From contig JAUTXW010005215.1 of assembly GCA_030620095.1 (NCBI GenBank), positions 522,501 through 586,500 of the forward strand: 64,000 bases of DNA, written 5' to 3'. Positions within the stretch are counted from its first letter, which is position 1, and every line of letters starts with the position of its first letter. A program made the position numbers and the translations under genes. Source of the DNA: Kuschelorhynchus macadamiae (taxonomy: Eukaryota; Arthropoda; Insecta; Coleoptera; Curculionidae). Below the pieces are notes generated by a model. It was not told the origin of the DNA. It searched no databases and saw only the letters and a list, made by a program, of their open reading frames with translations. This document shows positions 45,530-57,219 of this stretch, one piece after another.

Positions 45530-48290
45530 TATTTCTTCCGTTTATGAGGTGTCCTATCTTCTTTCTTCAAAAACCAACAGTAGTCACCCATCATGGTTGG
45601 ATTCCATAGTCCTTGGTATAGAATTTCCATTGTTCTGATATCTTGGTGAAACCTTTCACCCTGCTCATCACTAACAGCTCCCAAATTTTTAGGAAAAAAT
45701 GACAGATGGGAATGGAGAAAGTGAATTTTTAATCACATTCTGGCACCAAGCTGTAGCAGGGTTGTCCAGCGGTTGATTATTATATTTAAAATTATTTATT
45801 TATTTTATTTATTTATTTGAGACGTAGCGGGCAACCCTGTCACAATACCGAAATTAACTAATATATGATAAGTAAAATCAAAGGTATTCTGTAGCCTTCT
45901 TCGTAAATGATAATTTACAATTTTATTAAATATATTTGTTAGTACAAATTGGATAACATATTTTATCTCACCAATTCTGCGGCAATATAAACTCGAACAA
46001 CAGCAAACTGCAACAACGATGTTATCTTCTTCTTGAATATATATTTATTTAACTATCAGGTGGTTTATTTAAATAAAAGATTTGGTTTTTAAAAACAACT
46101 TAAAAATCTATTGACAAAAGTAAAGTGAGTGATATACTGTACAAAAATAATACTTAAACCTAATAACAAAAAAAAGTATTTAAATCTAGAAAATGAGGGA
46201 ATTATCTTAAAATCCCCAACTTTAGTACAAAAGAAAAGAAAAGAAAAATCTTTAAATAAAACGTAAATTTTAACTCTAGAAAACCAGTTACTCCCCAGAT
46301 AAAACATAGGATAAAAATAAAATATCTTTGAAAATCCCTTAACTTTAATAACCCACTGTATACGTAAAGCCCCATAAACCACCACAAAAGAAGAATTAAA
46401 AATCAACTATAAGAATCAAAACTCTGACACAGACTAACTTTTAAACTTCCCGCAAAATACAAAGTTAGCTCAGCTATTACTAGATCCACCCCTTAGACCA
46501 ATCCCCTCTTTGATTTTATTAGTCAGGATGAAACGAATAAAGCGGTGAATGGTGAAGCTTAAGTCTCTACTCTAAACTTTAAGTTCGGAACTTCGTCCTA
46601 GAAACACGAGGTGTCACCCATGATAATTAAAAATGAATAAATAGATTAAAAATTAAATTCCCTTCAATTCTTAGTTCTAAGATTATGTATATAATCTAAT
46701 ATATAAGCCTATACTAACTTATCCACATTATGGGTCCGAAAAGTCATGACGAAAAAAAAGGCACGAAAAACCCTTTCAGTTTATCTTTTCTGCAGGGGAA
46801 ATTATGCCCCAAAAACATGGTTTCTCGGTAATGTTCCTATTACAAAATACTCTATTGTATTTTCAAGATAGTAAATTGACCATTTATTATCATTGCATCG
46901 AACCAAATAAAATGTTTCAATTAATATTTTCAACAGGTTAAATTAAACAGACCAAAGAAAGATTACCGTGACACAAGGAACATATGGGATCCATAAACCC
47001 TCGAAAAGGAAGGCATAAATTGTAACCTTTTTAAGAAAGCTCATACATAAATCTGTCTATACTCTAGATTGTAGCATTTGAGTTATATGATACTTATCTA
47101 GGGTTTTAAATTCTCGAAACTAATATTAGATAAATTTACTTATAATTCTTGTGAAATAATCAAGCCTGATTAAGTGTGGACGTGAGAACTAACAATTTTA
47201 GTAACATATTGCTTGAATTATATTTATAATATATAAAAATTTATACTCTATACTGTGATTATAGCCTATTCTGCTACAAAGCGCTTTATAGGCATCTAAG
47301 AGTTCATTAACTAATTGTTCATAATTTTCATCCATATTGTTGCCTAAAAATCCTCTTACTACATTAACAAATGAATTCCATTTATACCTATTGTAATTTA
47401 TTTTATCCAAAATCGTGCGCATATTTTCATAATTTTCTTTCATTGTAACTGAATGGGCAACTGGTATAGAGGGTTTTAAATTTCCATTATGCAATAACAC
47501 AGCTTTTAAGCTATATTTAGATGAGTCTATGAATAAGCGCCACTCACTGGGAGAATATTCAATATTAAGCTCCTGCATTAACTTGTCTATATCAGTACAC
47601 GCGCACAACGAATTTTCCATACTGTAGGATTCACAAAACATAATTAACATAACAACGTAATTTTTGTTTCTTTGGCCAATAGGTTCCATTCCTTAAGACG
47701 GGAACCCAGAAGTTCTGACTGTTGCTTGGATAACCCCAAATCACGTACTAAATCATTTAATTCACTTTGAACAATCAAATGTGGCTTGCCGGAACTGGAA
47801 CCTGTGGTAAAAGTGGGATCGGTGCACTGGTCTTCTGAGCTGCCTGATGCGTTATCTCCGTTATCTCCCAAATCAATAGCTTGGCAATTTAAAGGCGCAA
47901 TCGGCACTGGCAAATTTGCATTATGAGGAACAGGTCGTATGGCAGATTGCAAATTTGGATATTCTATATTGTGCTTTCCCTTTTTGGAATAACCTTCAGT
48001 CTTTGTCCGGCAAAAATAACAATCGTCAGAATGATTGGTGGGTTCTCGGCATATCATTGGGACTGCAAAAGGCATACTTTTTCTCTTTCCCTTCATCCAC
48101 TGCACCAATGATACACTATAACTAACACAGCACACCTGGGGAGCCCAGCGCCTGATCTTGATCCCAATTAACATACTAAAATATTTAAAGTAGGCTTTTT
48201 TCATTTTAGGAAAATGGCCTGGCTTGTGATTTCACCAGAAATTCTCCACAAATATAACAAAATTTGTCAGGAGAAATTTTGCAACTTCTG
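45530..48290 (-). pseudogene. Protein of the unclassified mobile family, copy 2
   Basis: The relic starts near 48290 with a SCKISPDKFCYICGEF-type stretch (CX2C), continues at 48204-47644 (KGKRKSMPFAVPM; NHSDDCYFCRTKTEGYSKKG; QSELNDLVRDLGLSKQQSEL), then at 47689-47270 in another frame (PSEWRLFIDSSKYSLKAVLL; RGFLGNNMDENYEQLVNEL). It resumes beyond the insertion at 45756-45530 with the RFHQDI region. The two CX2C pairs near the start suggest a zinc-binding N-terminus. Compared with copy 1, this copy retains a better N-terminal half. A stretch present in copy 1 (LPPLHIKLGLMK) is missing here, so the copies complement each other in what they preserve. Confidence 0.62.
45757..47264 (-). mobile_element. 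Probable non-LTR retroposon insertion inside copy 2
   Basis: On the minus strand the block ends with AAATAAATAAATAAAATAAA and similar tail sequence (45785-45822), typical of a retroposon 3' end, preceded by GACAGGGTTGCCCGCTACG. The likely target duplication at the two junctions supports retroposition. No protein domain was recognised: the frames around 46089-46406 are AT-driven. It may be a SINE-like or a 5'-truncated LINE 3' region. Confidence 0.5.
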
Positions 48291-48599
48291 CGCGTTTGAC
48301 TTGCTTATCGGTTCACATACACTTGCTTATCGATACACAGAGAACCACTTAATTCGAAACCCAAGAGAAGAGTGATGTTTAACGTTTATTTTATGTCTAA
48401 TGTTGTAAAAACTCAGTCTAGGTAATTTTTCCGTTGTAAAATGGACCCATTTTAGCCGCCCCACAATAAAATTGTTTACCTGCTAATATTAAAGGTTCTA
48501 ATTAGGCTATTAAAAAATGGTACGTATTAGGGCTTTTCGAATATTTTTTTTTATTATTGGGAGGGTATTTCCATTGCGAAAATAATGAGCTGGGATACG

Positions 48600-49220
48600 A
48601 GGTGTGCATAAAACTCCTAGATTTTCAAAAACGTCCTGTATCTCAAGAATTAAAATGGCTAAGAAAAATCTGCTTACGCCATCTTTAATTTCACAAAACT
48701 ACGATATTTTTAAAATTATATGTCTAAACATTTCATATCAACATCAATTTGAAGAGTGAAAAATTATTCCTGGTGAATTTGTAATGGAACATTACATTAC
48801 ATGTATACTAGACACATAAAAGTTTATAAAAAACATTGTTGACTAATTTTCTTAATTTTGTGCATTTTTGTAATTTTTGTGCCGCTTCAAAAGTACGAAT
48901 CAGAATGTTAATTTTTTTTCGTCATATATTTATTATGGGTTTGGAGTCACTGGTTTTTCAATTTCCACGTATTTCACACGGATACTAAAACAAGCATTCA
49001 AAAAAAAACCTTTGTAAGTGGTATCAAAAAAATCCTAATACTTTGTCCGTTACAGTCAAAGAACGAAATTAGATCAGAGGTTTTGACCAAATGCAGAATT
49101 TTGTAATTTTTTTCCCCTCTGGCTATCAATAACTAAGCTATTCACTTTCAAAGTGCAACTTTGTTTTACTCAAATATGTTAATTTTTACAGAAGTTAGGG
49201 GGAATTTGGGATTGGACATA
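48600..49220. other. Dispersed-repeat fragment and unassigned DNA
   Basis: 48615-48660, reversed, resembles 61235-61310 and 40625-40700 (GAGATACAGGACGTTT; CCTCGTATCCCAG), a fragment of the dispersed repeat. Nothing else recognised. Confidence 0.5.
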
Positions 49221-49222
49221 AA

Positions 49223-50810
49223 TAGTATATTGTGTAACAAGTGCGTGAAGTTAACTTTTATAAACGAGTGTGAAAGCCGAAGGCGAGGGTCACAATATCA
49301 CACAAGGGTATAAAAGTCTTCACGCACGTATTGCACACTATACTTTTTCTGCTACCGTAAATAATACAAGTACGAAATAAAATTAAACTATTTAATTTTC
49401 TCCTTTATATAATACAAATTAAACTAATGAACTATTTATTTAATTTTCTGTTTTATAATAATTGTAACTTTTTAATAGAACTTATAGTTAAATTATTTAA
49501 TTTTCTACTTTATAATAATTGTAACTTTTTAATAGAAATTATAGTTAAATTATTTAATTTTCTTCTTTATAATTATTGTAATTATTAATAGTAATGTTGC
49601 AATTTGTTAGATTACTAAATTTAACTTCTGTTGCCTCCTTTGATGATGATTTGTTAATAATATTGCTGCTTGTGATCGAGGTGATATTTGGATTTTGAAC
49701 TGACAAAAGTCTATTCGAAATATCATTTTTCTTGTTAAGGGAATTTTTACGTAACTCTCAGCTACCGTTCAAGATTTCCAACCGCCGTGTTGTTTTAACA
49801 TAGTAAATCTGCACCGGTTTCAACTAGCAAGGAAGCAGATGATCGTCTGAAACAATGGCCTGTATATTTTTCTGGATGTGGTAGTTTTAAAAATTTTGCT
49901 ATTTCACTAGGCAATTTTCCAAATTTGTTTATCCCGACGACTTGGCGAGTACATTTTCCTCCTTGATACTTGATGAAGAATTTGTTTTCTTGATAATTTT
50001 GGGGACGAAGGGCGGCATATTTTCTGTATAATTCTAAATGCTCGGTAATTAAATTTTCTTGTTATTTTGGTTTTTGTATCGGATACAACAAGAACACTTC
50101 CTAAATCTTGAATATCGCACATTTTTAGCTTATAAATTTCGCTTCTTCTTAGAGCACCAGCAATCCCAAATATTAATATCACTTTGGTTAATAAAAAAAC
50201 TTCGTCAGGAGCCTTATTTATGAACTTGAAAATTTGTTCTTTCTCCAATATTCGAGATTTTTGTGGAATATATCCTTTTCTTCCGTTTTAAAAATGCATG
50301 AACTTTTGGATATTTACCAATGTCAATGTTATTTTTAATGCTAATAGTACTTTTTAGCATTGAATAATGACTCCATAGTGTTGATGATTTCACATTTTTT
50401 GACAATTCTGATAAATATGCGAGTAAAACATTTTCAGAAACGGTTTTAATATTGTTCTTACTGCGCCAGGTCATAAATTTATTGTACGTGTTTTCATAAA
50501 TTTCCTTTGACTTCTGAGGTAACAGAGAATTACTAGATGTTTTCGCTGCTTCCGTAATATCTGGTGGATTACACATTTCTATATCAGAGTCCATAATTAT
50601 TGCTTATTATAACTTAAAATAATAAACTGTTCAAATTACTATTCGAACTTTAAGTGTCTATTTTAAACTGTTTGCATTGGCAATTTGACAACTCGTTACC
50701 ATGACAACGATACAAATTGCGAGGCACGGCCGCCTAATAAAATTATTACCAGTGCGGGCCCGGTGCGTGAAGTAAATCCTTTAGGGAAAGCATTGTATTT
50801 CACGCATCGG
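49223..50810 (-). mobile_element. Tyrosine-recombinase (Crypton-like) element with flanking foldbacks
   Basis: A decayed tyrosine recombinase gene lies between two small foldbacks. Left: arms 49223-49259 and 49309-49345. Right: arms 50761-50775 and 50796-50810. Both foldbacks contain GTGCGTGAAGT, in the same orientation at 49241 and 50763, a direct repeat around the gene. Cryptons move by tyrosine recombination and lack inverted termini, so direct repeats are expected; whether these are the real ends is an inference. Confidence 0.5.
49560..50594 (-). pseudogene. Tyrosine recombinase (phage-integrase family) relic
   Basis: The start at 50594 (MDSDIEMCNPPDITEAAKTS) leads into an N-terminal SAM-like core-binding domain: LLPQKSKEIYENTYNKFMTW, and SSTLWSHYSMLKSTI. 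After a frameshift near 50230 the catalytic domain follows: FGIAGALRRSEIYKLKMCDI with the box-I Arg near 50150. After another shift come GHCFRRSSAS with the HxxR pair at about 49850-49833, QHGGWKS near 49780, and AESYV with the probable nucleophilic Tyr near 49755. All five hallmark positions can be recognised, but at least three frameshifts and a stop (after GGWKS) disable it. The N-terminal half resembles multi-copy Crypton-type proteins of insects. Assignment to the tyrosine recombinase fold is firm; to Crypton, probable. Confidence 0.72.
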
Positions 50811-50820
50811 TGCTTGAAAA

Positions 50821-51440
50821 CAAGCTTTAGCTACTGCAATCAGTGTGTAAAATAGGATTTTAAGGACGGTTGTAGAAAAAATAGTTTTTCCTGACCTTTG
50901 GAATGTCGTTAATGGCGTCCAAAAATATTATGTAGTTTTCGTGTTGTTGATGCGCAAAGTTTTATTTTAGATGCCTAATTTGCGCATTTTTTAATTACAA
51001 ATTCTTTCCGATTTCTGAGGCAATGGGTTTCGCTGATCAAAATGCATAAACATGCCAAATTTCAGAGTCGTACAATATATTAAAATGACTCTTTTATTCG
51101 ACTATATGGCCAATTTTTAAGATACAAGGTGTTAAACTTTGTCTAAAATACCATATAAAATACACCGAGAAAACAGGATAAATAAAAATATGCATTTTCA
51201 ACATATTTAATATATAGCACTTCCTAAAATAAGAAAAAAGTTTTATATGCATGTGGGTCTGCAAATGCTTTGTTCTCGATAAACCTTCCGCATTTATCTC
51301 GCGAACAAACCGTTTCCAAATAAAGTATAAAACTTTTTTCTTATTATATACGCCCTATACGATAAATATGTTGAAATTTTTATTTTGTATGGGGTTTGAG
51401 AACACCTTGGTTTCTTACAAAGTAACCATAAGATTAGAGA
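50821..51440. other. No recognisable gene
   Basis: Non-coding DNA. Short frames at 51251-51530 on both strands show no motif. Confidence 0.5.
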
Positions 51441-51479
51441 AAAACAGTTGTTCAGGGCATTGAGAACTGTCCAGAAACG

Positions 51480-52030
51480 CCTGCATACGGAGTTATGGGC
51501 GAGAGGCACCAATCTTACAAAATGGCCCACGTTTCAATCTTAAATATCAGTTTAATAGTATTATTTACCTATTTAATATTTTAAGTACGCTTTGTTTATC
51601 TTTAAATACTCAAATTTATTATTGAATACCTTTTAATAATACTTAATTTCTTTTTAATACCTTTAATGATTTTCAATTTATTTTTAATGCCTAATAAATA
51701 TCTTATGCAGATTTGTCTTTCTGCAAATCTTCTTCTTAGAATAAAATAAATGTTGTTAAAATACGATACCTTATGGTTTTACCTAAAAACATATAGTTCG
51801 GGGCCGACAAACTAATTATCGTTCCTCTCCAACGCACCTAAATGTCAAGTTAGTCCGCTCGGTTGCTAAATTCTGATTTAATATTGCGAAGAAAGAGGTT
51901 ATAATTAAAGTAAAATAATTAGTTGATAATCGGTACTTCGGGTGTTATAGTGACTTTTTTGCGTGTGCCCGCTATGTTGTGTAGTACTTAATCCAAATAG
52001 CTTTTAACGCTTTAAGGTTGGTTACTCCTT
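51480..52030 (+). repeat. Dispersed non-coding repeat, copy B
   Basis: 51485-51740 matches 61500-61745 (GTTATGGGCGAG, TTATTTACCTATTTAAT) and 51738-52030 matches copies A and C. It carries TATAGTTCGGGGCCGACAAA like copy A; copy C has a deletion there. Confidence 0.82.
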
Positions 52031-52249
52031 AGAGTAAGAATTAAAGTAGAGATCACAACTCATTAATAAATCACGCCAACATGGTTTCCCTAGTTTTCAT
52101 ATTGTATCGACCAATGTTTACGATAAAACTAGACGTGGGGATGACCCATGCCCAAGCCGTGGCCATTTGTTGACGAATGCCAGTGACGGCGTGAGTTTTC
52201 ACTTCCCGCATAAGGAAATATCATTAATCGTGAAAAAATTATCGTTCTG

Positions 52250-54131
52250 AGTTTTTACAGATTCTCATGTTTTTCCATTACTGTCGGTCAGTCGGTCTGT
52301 TCCGGTATAGCTAAAAAATCCACTTACTCGATTAACTTTAATTTTATTTAATTTTCCACAAAAATTACGTCTGATATGAAAAAAAAAAACTGGTAAAATA
52401 TCGGTATGAATTCAATATGGCGAAACAAAACGACGGCCTGTTAAAATATTCAATATACGAAAATGAAGAAATGGGCCATGCTTCATTATCGTTGACAAAA
52501 AGAAGGATTCTTACCTATTCCTTAATGAGGCAAATAGGTATTTTTACAAACTTCAAAGAAAAATCGTTTTCTACTTCACTATCTAAAATCAAACCATTAA
52601 GTTAAGTAAGTTTAAAAGGAAATTAGTTTTTTATATATTATTAAACTTTATTAATTATTTTTAATTTTTAAAATTATTAAAAAATTATTTGTTCAGTTGT
52701 TGAAAATGTCATCTTAAACCCGTAACTGTCAAGTTAGACCTTGTCTAAAGTGAAACCTCTTTAGTGAATACGGGTGTTAGAGTTTTAAACTAAAATCAGT
52801 GCTTTTAACGCGCTTTTATTCATCTGATTGTATGTCTGGTTCAAATCTTGTAAAGAATTTTTCAGCACTTCCATTACCGATTATTTTCAAATTTGACATG
52901 CATACACTTTCGGATATAAAAAATCCGAATTTTTTTAGCCAACGTTTGGAAATCCAAAATGGCGGCGCCCATACGGCCGACGAATTTTTTTACTCGTGTA
53001 GCCAAAACTAAAAATCAGTGCCTAGGAAAATTTGAAAGTGTCAGCATTTAAAAATTCAAAATAGCCGTGTCAAAATGACAATATCAACAGGTCGGACGGA
53101 TGATTTTAACATTTGTGGGGATTATTTAGGAAGGCACAACAAAAATCAAAATGATGGCGCCAATATAGCGAACCAATTTTGTAATTTGTACAGATTCGGC
53201 TGAAATATTAGTATCTAAAAGTATTTAAGAATAAATGTTTTAATGAAATGAAATTTTAGTCAATATTTGAGAATTAAAAATGGCGCCACCCCCATAGCAG
53301 ACTAATTTTAAAATTTTTGCAGATTTGATTAAAATTCCGCATTTAGGGTTATCTAAGACTGCACATCATGAATTTTTGTCAACATTTTAAAAATTCTAGA
53401 TTGTAATGCCAAGATGGCGGCGGAATTTTAACATTTGTGTAGATTTGGCTGAAAGAAAGTAGGAATCTGGGGGTATTTGAAAATAATTATCATACATTTT
53501 TAGTAAATATTTAAAAAATGAGAGTAGGAATGTCTAAAATGCGAGCGAATTTTAATATTTATACAAATTTGATTAAGTGTATTCGATATTAAGTGAGCAA
53601 TTCATACACTTTTACTAATAAATAAATAATAAATATTTAAAATGGAGATGTCATCAATCAATCAATCCGATAAGTACTTTTTTTCAGATATTTTTAAATA
53701 TTTAATTAGGCCACCGTTTTGTTCTCCCATTTTGAATTTGTCTCAACATTTTTACCAGTTCTTCCCTATATAATATTTGATTTTTGAGCAAAATTTGAAC
53801 ATAACCGATATAGTAGTTTTCTGCAAAACTTATCAGTTGATGGTTATGTCAAACCTATTTTTTGTGCAAAATTTGGATAAAATGGATAAGCAGTTTCTTA
53901 GTAATATTTTTTTAACATTTCAATAAACCGCCATTTTGTTCAGCCATATTGGATTTTTACCAAAATGTTACCACGTCATTATCATATGACCTTTAATTTT
54001 TAACCAAAACTTGAAGTAAATAGGACAAGCAGTTCTTGAGCTTTGTCGTGGGCAAACATACAGACTAACCGACGGAACTGAGAAAACATATTTTTTTTGT
54101 AACTAGAATACTTTCCTCTTGCGAGGAAAGT
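52250..54131. repeat. ATGGCGGC tandem-repeat family, arrays 3 and 4
   Basis: 52280-52450 is in the plus orientation (GTCGGTCTGTTCC, TATAGCTAAAAAATCC, AATATGGCG). 52880-53640 holds units of about 125-135 bp with ATGGCGCC/ATGGCGGC at 52962, 53155, 53279 and 53414, and GATTTGGCTGAAA-type words. 53690-54131 is in the minus orientation (CGCCATTTTGTTCAGCCAT, TACCACGTCAT, CAGACTAACCGACGG) and ends with the hairpin ACTTTCCTC/GAGGAAAGT at 54110-54131. No gene. Confidence 0.75.
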
Positions 54132-54652
54132 AAAAAAATGCGAGCGTTATTAGATACAAATAGAATAGTCAATTGTCATATTGTTTTTCCATGTTAATAG
54201 CTAAAATTTTAAAAATAAAAGATTTTTTTAACTTTTCAATATCGTAAATCTTAAATTCTAACCAGTTTAGAACATGTTTACGAACACATTTTTACTTTTA
54301 ACCCTCTATTGCATGACTTATTTAAAATTTTCGATTTTTTTTTATTTGTTTATTTTTGACGTTAAGGGGTAGGGGAGACCGGGGTTGGTTGTTACAGGGG
54401 CTTGTTGTTACAATCGATATACTTGCTCATTACTAATAATTTCAAAACTGCCCATCCCTAGTGCATGATCGCACCCATTGCCGCCAACTTCACACGAAAT
54501 CTCCAGCTGATTACACTTCCCGCTAAAAAGTTATTTGTGTTCTTTTGTTTTAGTGTGCGCATTGTAAAATTTATATACCAAAGCATTTTTGTGAAAACTC
54601 GGGCGTTTTAAACTCAATTATTTTCAGTTCTTGTACAGTCATTAACTAACAT

Positions 54653-54843
54653 GTAAGTAGTATTTCTGTAAAATATTTATTAATTATGAATGTAAGGTTG
54701 GGTAGATATAGTATAATTATTTTAAAAAGTCAATATGGGGCTAATTGTTACAAAACTTTCGGGGCACGTTGTTACACTGTAACAACTAGCCCCGTTCCAA
54801 ATTTTTGAATAAAAATGGGTTTGTAATATATTTTTTTTTAATA
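54653..54843 (+). other. Probable 5'-UTR intron of the pogo-type gene
   Basis: Donor GTAAGTAG follows AACAT, and the acceptor TTTTTAATAG precedes AGACGTTATG. Splicing would join an untranslated leader to the exon with the start codon. Confidence 0.5.
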
Positions 54844-54851
54844 GAGACGTT

Positions 54852-56881
54852 ATGAGGGTATATAAAAGGAAGACAGACAGGGGAAATACCCCAGTAGAAA
54901 CCTTTCGCGCAGCCGCAAAGGAAGTTTTGGAGAAAAAAAAATCTTTAAGATCTGTTGCACAAGAGTTTGGAATTAATTTTATGACACTGCAGAGATACTG
55001 CAAGAAGATAAGCCAAAAGGGTAAGTTTTAACAAATAATAAGTTCTCACATATTTTAAAATTAATTTAAAAAAATAACTTCTTACACCTTCTGTTTTTTT
55101 AGAACTGTGGATTAGAACCGACCATTGGTTACAAAAAAAATCGTCAGATTCTACCAGATTCACTAGAGTCTGATTTTGCAGATTATTTGCTGGAATGTTC
55201 AAAAACATTTTATGGCCTTTCTACCAAAGAAACTAGAAGACTGGCTTACGAATTTGCGGTTAAGAATGAAATTGCCGTTCATCAAAGTTGGCGTGAAAAT
55301 TCAATGGCATCGGCTGACTGATTATCTTCATTTCTTAGGCGTCATCCAATGTTATCTTTAAGAACTCCTGAAGCTACCAGCTTCAGCCGAGCTACAAGCT
55401 TCAATCGGGAAAACGTTATGAAGTTTTTTGGCCTTTTAGAAGAAGTCCTAAACAGGTATAAATTTGAGTGCCAAGATATTTACAATGTAGACGAAACCGG
55501 TGTTACCACCGTACAAAAACCGGACAAAATAATTGCACAAAAGGGAATTAAACAGGTCGGTTCAGTAACTTCAGCAGAAAGGGGTACGTTAGTTACTTTG
55601 GCGTTGGCAGTAAGTGCTAGTGGAAACACTGTCCCACCAATGTTCATCTTTCCACGTGTAAATTATAAACATCATTTTGTCCACAATGGCCCTCCTGGCT
55701 GTATTGGAAGCGCCAACAAATCGGGATGGATGGTAAAGGACGACTTTATCATTTTTTTAAACCATTTTATTAAACATGTAAGATGTACTAAAGAAAAACC
55801 GGTTCTTCTCATACTAGATAATCACGATTCACACCTCTCTATAGCTGGCATTGAACTTTGTAGAGAAAACGGTGTGGTAATTTTATCATTACCACCACAC
55901 TGTTCGCATAAGTTGCAGCCTTTGGACAGGTCTCTCTTTGGTCCTCTTAAAAAATTTATTAATAGTTTTAGCGATTCGTGGTTAAGAAGCAACCCTGGGA
56001 AAACTATGTCAATATATGACATTCCGGGCATCGTCAGAGAGGCGCTACCATTAGCTGCTACTCCCAAAAACATTCAATCTGGGTTTCGTGTCTCAGGAAT
56101 TTATCCATTTAATCGGCATGTTTTTAGCGATGATGAGTTTTTATCCAGTTATGTGACAGATCGATCCCCTCCGGAAGGTTTTTTTCCTATTGTTACTGCA
56201 GATAATGAAATAAACCAAATAGAAGAAGAAAGAATATCTCTAAATACAACGGTTCAAAAGACCCCAGAAAAGGAACCAAGAAAAGAAAAAGAAAAACATA
56301 AGGATTCGGCGCTCGATGCTTATGATTTAAAAAAAAGTGACGATTTTTCTAAAAATCTATATTTTAACCCTTGTAATTCGCAGAATACACCTAAGGCATC
56401 CCTATCTCCAAAGGCTGGATGTTCAAAATATTATAGCCCTACTGAAATTCGCCCACTCCCGAAATGTGGAGAGAGAAAAATGAACCTTAAAGGGCGAAAG
56501 CGCCGTAAAACTGCAATTCTTACAGATACGCCAAATAAGGATGAATTGCAGCAGGAAAAAGAAAAACGCAATGCAAAGAAATTGAAGGATGCAATAAAAC
56601 GAAATAAGGGAGTAAAAAGAAACATCAGTGCTCAAAGGAATAAAAAAGAAACAAAAAATAAAAAAACTGTTATAGAATCAGAATCTAGCGAGGATGAAGA
56701 TGAGACCTTTTGTCTGGTTTGTGCAGAAAGCTATTCTAAATCCAAGCCAGGCGATGACTGGATTAAGTGCACAAAATGTCGCGGATGGGCTCACGAGGGG
56801 TGTGTAAACCCAGTGTCTTACTTTGTTTGTCAGAACTGTGATTCTGATGAAGAATATTATCAATCTGATGTTGACTTTTAA
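54852..56881 (+). pseudogene. pogo-type transposase with C-terminal PHD finger, one stop codon
   Basis: The coding region is best read as 54852-55020 joined to 55116-56881 over a 95-bp intron (GTAAGT...TTAG), 645 codons including stop. Exon 1 gives a psq/CENP-B-type helix-turn-helix (KKSLRSVAQEFGINFMTLQR). Exon 2 gives a second DNA-binding part (SWRENSMASAD), then the DDE core: NVDETGV (first Asp), LLILDNHDSH (second) and LQPLDRSLFGPLK (third), with 35 residues between the last two. After a Lys/Glu-rich linker a C4HC3 zinc finger ends the protein (CLVC, WIKCTKCRGW, HEGCV, CQNC), a PHD-type chromatin reader. The only defect seen is TGA at 55319-55321 where Trp is likely. From 55349 on, 510 codons are open, so a shortened product is possible. 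Confidence 0.88.
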
Positions 56882-57219
56882 TATGTAACAACTTACCCCA
56901 AGCATGTAACAATCAACCCCTATGTGGGGTTAGTTGTTACATTTTGCATAATTTATTAATAAAATTCGTAGTTTGATTTTAGTATAAAAATATTTATGAA
57001 ACACTTTCTTTTCAAATACACAACATTTAGATGTAAACGAATAAATAGTTTTTATTTTTAATAATTTTTTTTTAAAAGCCTCAAAAATGTTTTTGTTAAA
57101 AATGTAACAACCAACCCCGGTCTCCCCTACTAGAAAAAAGGTACAGTTAAGTTTTTTGCAAATTTTATTTTTTATAAATTTTTTTTAAAAATGTTCCCAA
57201 ATGGGAACATTATGCACAA

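Larger units (their letters stand above)
45315..48593 (-). mobile_element. Unclassified coding repeat element, copy 2 (interrupted)
   Basis: Inverted match of 18876-21078. Homology runs 48593-47265 and 45756-45315; the ~1.5 kb in between is foreign. The two sides of the foreign block carry similar words (CGCTTTGTAGCAGAAT and GCTTGGTGCCAGAAT on the minus strand), probably a ~15-bp target duplication. Confidence 0.72.
54372..57127 (+). mobile_element. pogo-type element with perfect 24-bp inverted ends
   Basis: TA duplicates flank it (54370-54371 and 57128-57129). The 24-bp inverted ends begin GGGGAGACCGGGGTTGG and are identical at both sides. A 15-bp motif GGGG-N6-GTTAC occurs nine times. On the left they are at 54381, 54397, 54737, 54761 and, inverted, 54779; on the right at 56885, 56906, 56926 and 57104 in both orientations. 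Identical ends and a gene with a single defect indicate a young insertion into the older piggyBac. Confidence 0.92.

Noticed and set aside
46089..46406. 105-codon minus-strand frame rich in Phe
   Set aside because: No domain recognised; it sits in the retroposon-like block and is explained by A-rich sequence on the plus strand.
56423..56905. Minus-strand frames opposite the pogo-type gene
   Set aside because: Shadows of the Lys-rich and PHD-coding parts on the plus strand.
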